Assembly: GCA_944372575.1 (NCBI GenBank)
Contig: CALVZS010000001.1
Span: 1 to 64,000, forward strand
Origin: an uncultured Clostridia bacterium
Lineage (GTDB): Bacteria > Bacillota > Clostridia > Christensenellales > Borkfalkiaceae
Length of the DNA stretch: 64,000 nt
Direction of reading: 5' to 3'
Below, in pieces: positions 62,939 through 64,000 of this stretch (positions are counted from its first letter, which is position 1; the number at the start of each line of letters is the position of its first letter). A model generated the notes under the pieces. The model worked only from the letters and a program-made list of their open reading frames with translations. It had not been told where the DNA came from and searched no databases. A program made the position numbers and the translations under genes.

Positions 62939-64000
62939 ATGTTACTCAATTCCCTTTTGGTCTCCTACCAGGACTACTTCGAGACCGGCGAAGGCGAGAA
63001 CATGATCCCGCACTACGACTATCCCGATGTCTGGACGTCGTTTGCGCAGGATTCGCTCATGCTCGTCTTCTTGTACGCGGCGATCGCCCTGCTCGTCATC
63101 CTGCTCGCCGTCGGCCTGTTCGTGCGCTACAAGCGCCCGGAATCCCTCGGCAGCTACACGCGCACGGCGCTCTCTCTCGCCGTCGGCTTCGCCGTGACCG
63201 TCATCGTGACGATGCTCTCCCTCGAATTTTTCGATATGCAGGAGAACGGTTACGTCTTTGACATCGTGCTCTGGCCCGCCGTCGCCTGCGTCGCCGTCGT
63301 CGTCCTGAGCATTGCCGCCGTGTACGTCGCCTCGCTCTACTCCAAACGCGCGTTCTGCCTTGCGGGCATCATCGGCGGCTCGCTCTCCGGCGCATCGCTC
63401 GTCGCGGTCATCGCCTGCCTGTGCGTCTACTTTGCATCGGGCGATGCGGAGAGCAACAACGGCGTCACCGTCACCGCCACGGAGAGCCTCGCCATGTACC
63501 TGTGCGCGATCGGGCTCATCACCGTCATTCTGGCGCTCGCCTTCCTGTTCGGGAAAAAGGACAAGAAGGGCTTTGACAGCAAGTCCATCGCCTATGCCGC
63601 TGTCTGCATCGCGCTCAGCTTTGCCCTCTCCTACCTCGCGCCCATCCATATGCCGCAGGGCGGCTCGGTGACCATCGCCTCCCTCGTCCCCCTCATGATC
63701 TACTCCTATATGTTCGGGACAAAGAAGGGCGTGTTCGCTGGCGCGGTCTACGGGCTCTTGCAGATCATCCAGGATCCCTGGATCATCCACCCCGCGCAGA
63801 TGTTCCTCGACTACCCCATCGCCTTCTCGGCGATCGGCCTTTCGGGCATGTTCGCCCATGTGAAGGCGCTTGAAAAAGTTCCGCAGGTGCAGATCGCGCT
63901 GGGCGGCATCGTTGCAAGCGTTCTGCGCTTTGCCTCCCACCTCTTCTCGGGCGTGTTTGCCTTCTCCTACCTCGCGCCCGACGTGGACGCATGGATCTAT
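62939..64000 (+). CDS. thiT: Thiamine ECF transporter S component ThiT with N-terminal membrane extension, cut by window edge
   Basis: 354 codons without a stop; the 3' end is outside the window. Residues about 220-354 match ThiT: ALSFALSYLAPIHMPQGGSVTIASLVPLM, then a glycine-rich span and WIIHPAQMFLDYPIAFSAIGLSG, the thiamine-binding face. About 210 residues precede it, with roughly five hydrophobic spans, absent from the usual 190-residue ThiT. AGGAGGT three bases before ATG 62939. Regulated by the TPP riboswitch; it would recruit shared EcfA-EcfA'-EcfT modules for uptake. Confidence 0.9.
   Translation, partial: MLLNSLLVSYQDYFETGEGENMIPHYDYPDVWTSFAQDSLMLVFLYAAIALLVILLAVGLFVRYKRPESLGSYTRTALSLAVGFAVTVIVTMLSLEFFDMQENGYVFDIVLWPAVACVAVVVLSIAAVYVASLYSKRAFCLAGIIGGSLSGASLVAVIACLCVYFASGDAESNNGVTVTATESLAMYLCAIGLITVILALAFLFGKKDKKGFDSKSIAYAAVCIALSFALSYLAPIHMPQGGSVTIASLVPLMIYSYMFGTKKGVFAGAVYGLLQIIQDPWIIHPAQMFLDYPIAFSAIGLSGMFAHVKALEKVPQVQIALGGIVASVLRFASHLFSGVFAFSYLAPDVDAWIY

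Overview
The window is a dense, GC-rich bacterial chromosome segment with Gram-positive (Clostridia-like) traits: strong AGGAGG ribosome sites, sigma-A type promoters with 17-base spacers, RNase J, type III glutamine synthetase, TrmR/TrhP tRNA-wobble enzymes, a THI-box riboswitch and diderm-free lipoproteins. Gene styles (Lpl-type ABC importers lacking their own ATPase, a C-terminal unknown domain paired with RNase J, phosphoglycerate kinase with an insertion) resemble uncultured gut Clostridia such as the Christensenellales; the exact lineage is an inference. No prophage, CRISPR array or rRNA was seen.

1-21.4 kb is a carbohydrate locus read entirely leftwards from two promoters. The first unit encodes a GH84 N-acetylglucosaminidase, an RpiR/SIS repressor and a GH38 alpha-mannosidase. 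The second encodes NanE, DUF4127, a family-10-like glycoside hydrolase, a repeat lipoprotein, a phosphodiester-glycosidase-like protein, an extracellular binding lipoprotein, two LplB/LplC-type permeases, a ROK kinase, an FAD oxidoreductase and a PfkB kinase cut by the left edge. Both promoters carry the same 15-base palindrome TGAAA-N5-TTTCA, so the RpiR protein probably controls the whole set. Together they suggest import and cytoplasmic dismantling of mannose- and N-acetylhexosamine-containing glycans.

21.4-33.7 kb holds a tRNA-Thr(CGU), a tightly overlapping set (TfoX-N protein, TrmR, P-loop kinase, TrhP, diacylglycerol-kinase-like protein), RNase J with a large leader hairpin, an unknown repeat protein, the serine operon serC-serA-DUF3795, a YihY membrane protein, an array of palindromes with no gene, and a 5'-truncated acetyltransferase.

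33.9-36 kb contains a slipin gene and, between two divergent promoters, the most unusual feature: a 205-base RNA gene with the acceptor stem, D-arm, T-arm and encoded CCA of a tRNA but a large structured insertion in place of a normal anticodon arm. 36-40.5 kb is the str operon plus tuf. 40.8-45.8 kb carries glycolytic genes pgk, tpiA and gpmI, each with its own promoter. 45.8-64 kb mixes housekeeping genes (ABC exporter with a GT8 glycosyltransferase, dut-trmB-alcohol dehydrogenase, glnN, aspS, a RecD-like helicase operon, asnA, amino acid kinase, phosphopantetheinyl transferase, a frameshifted nitroreductase, YfbR) and ends in a TPP-riboswitch-controlled ThiT transporter cut by the right edge.
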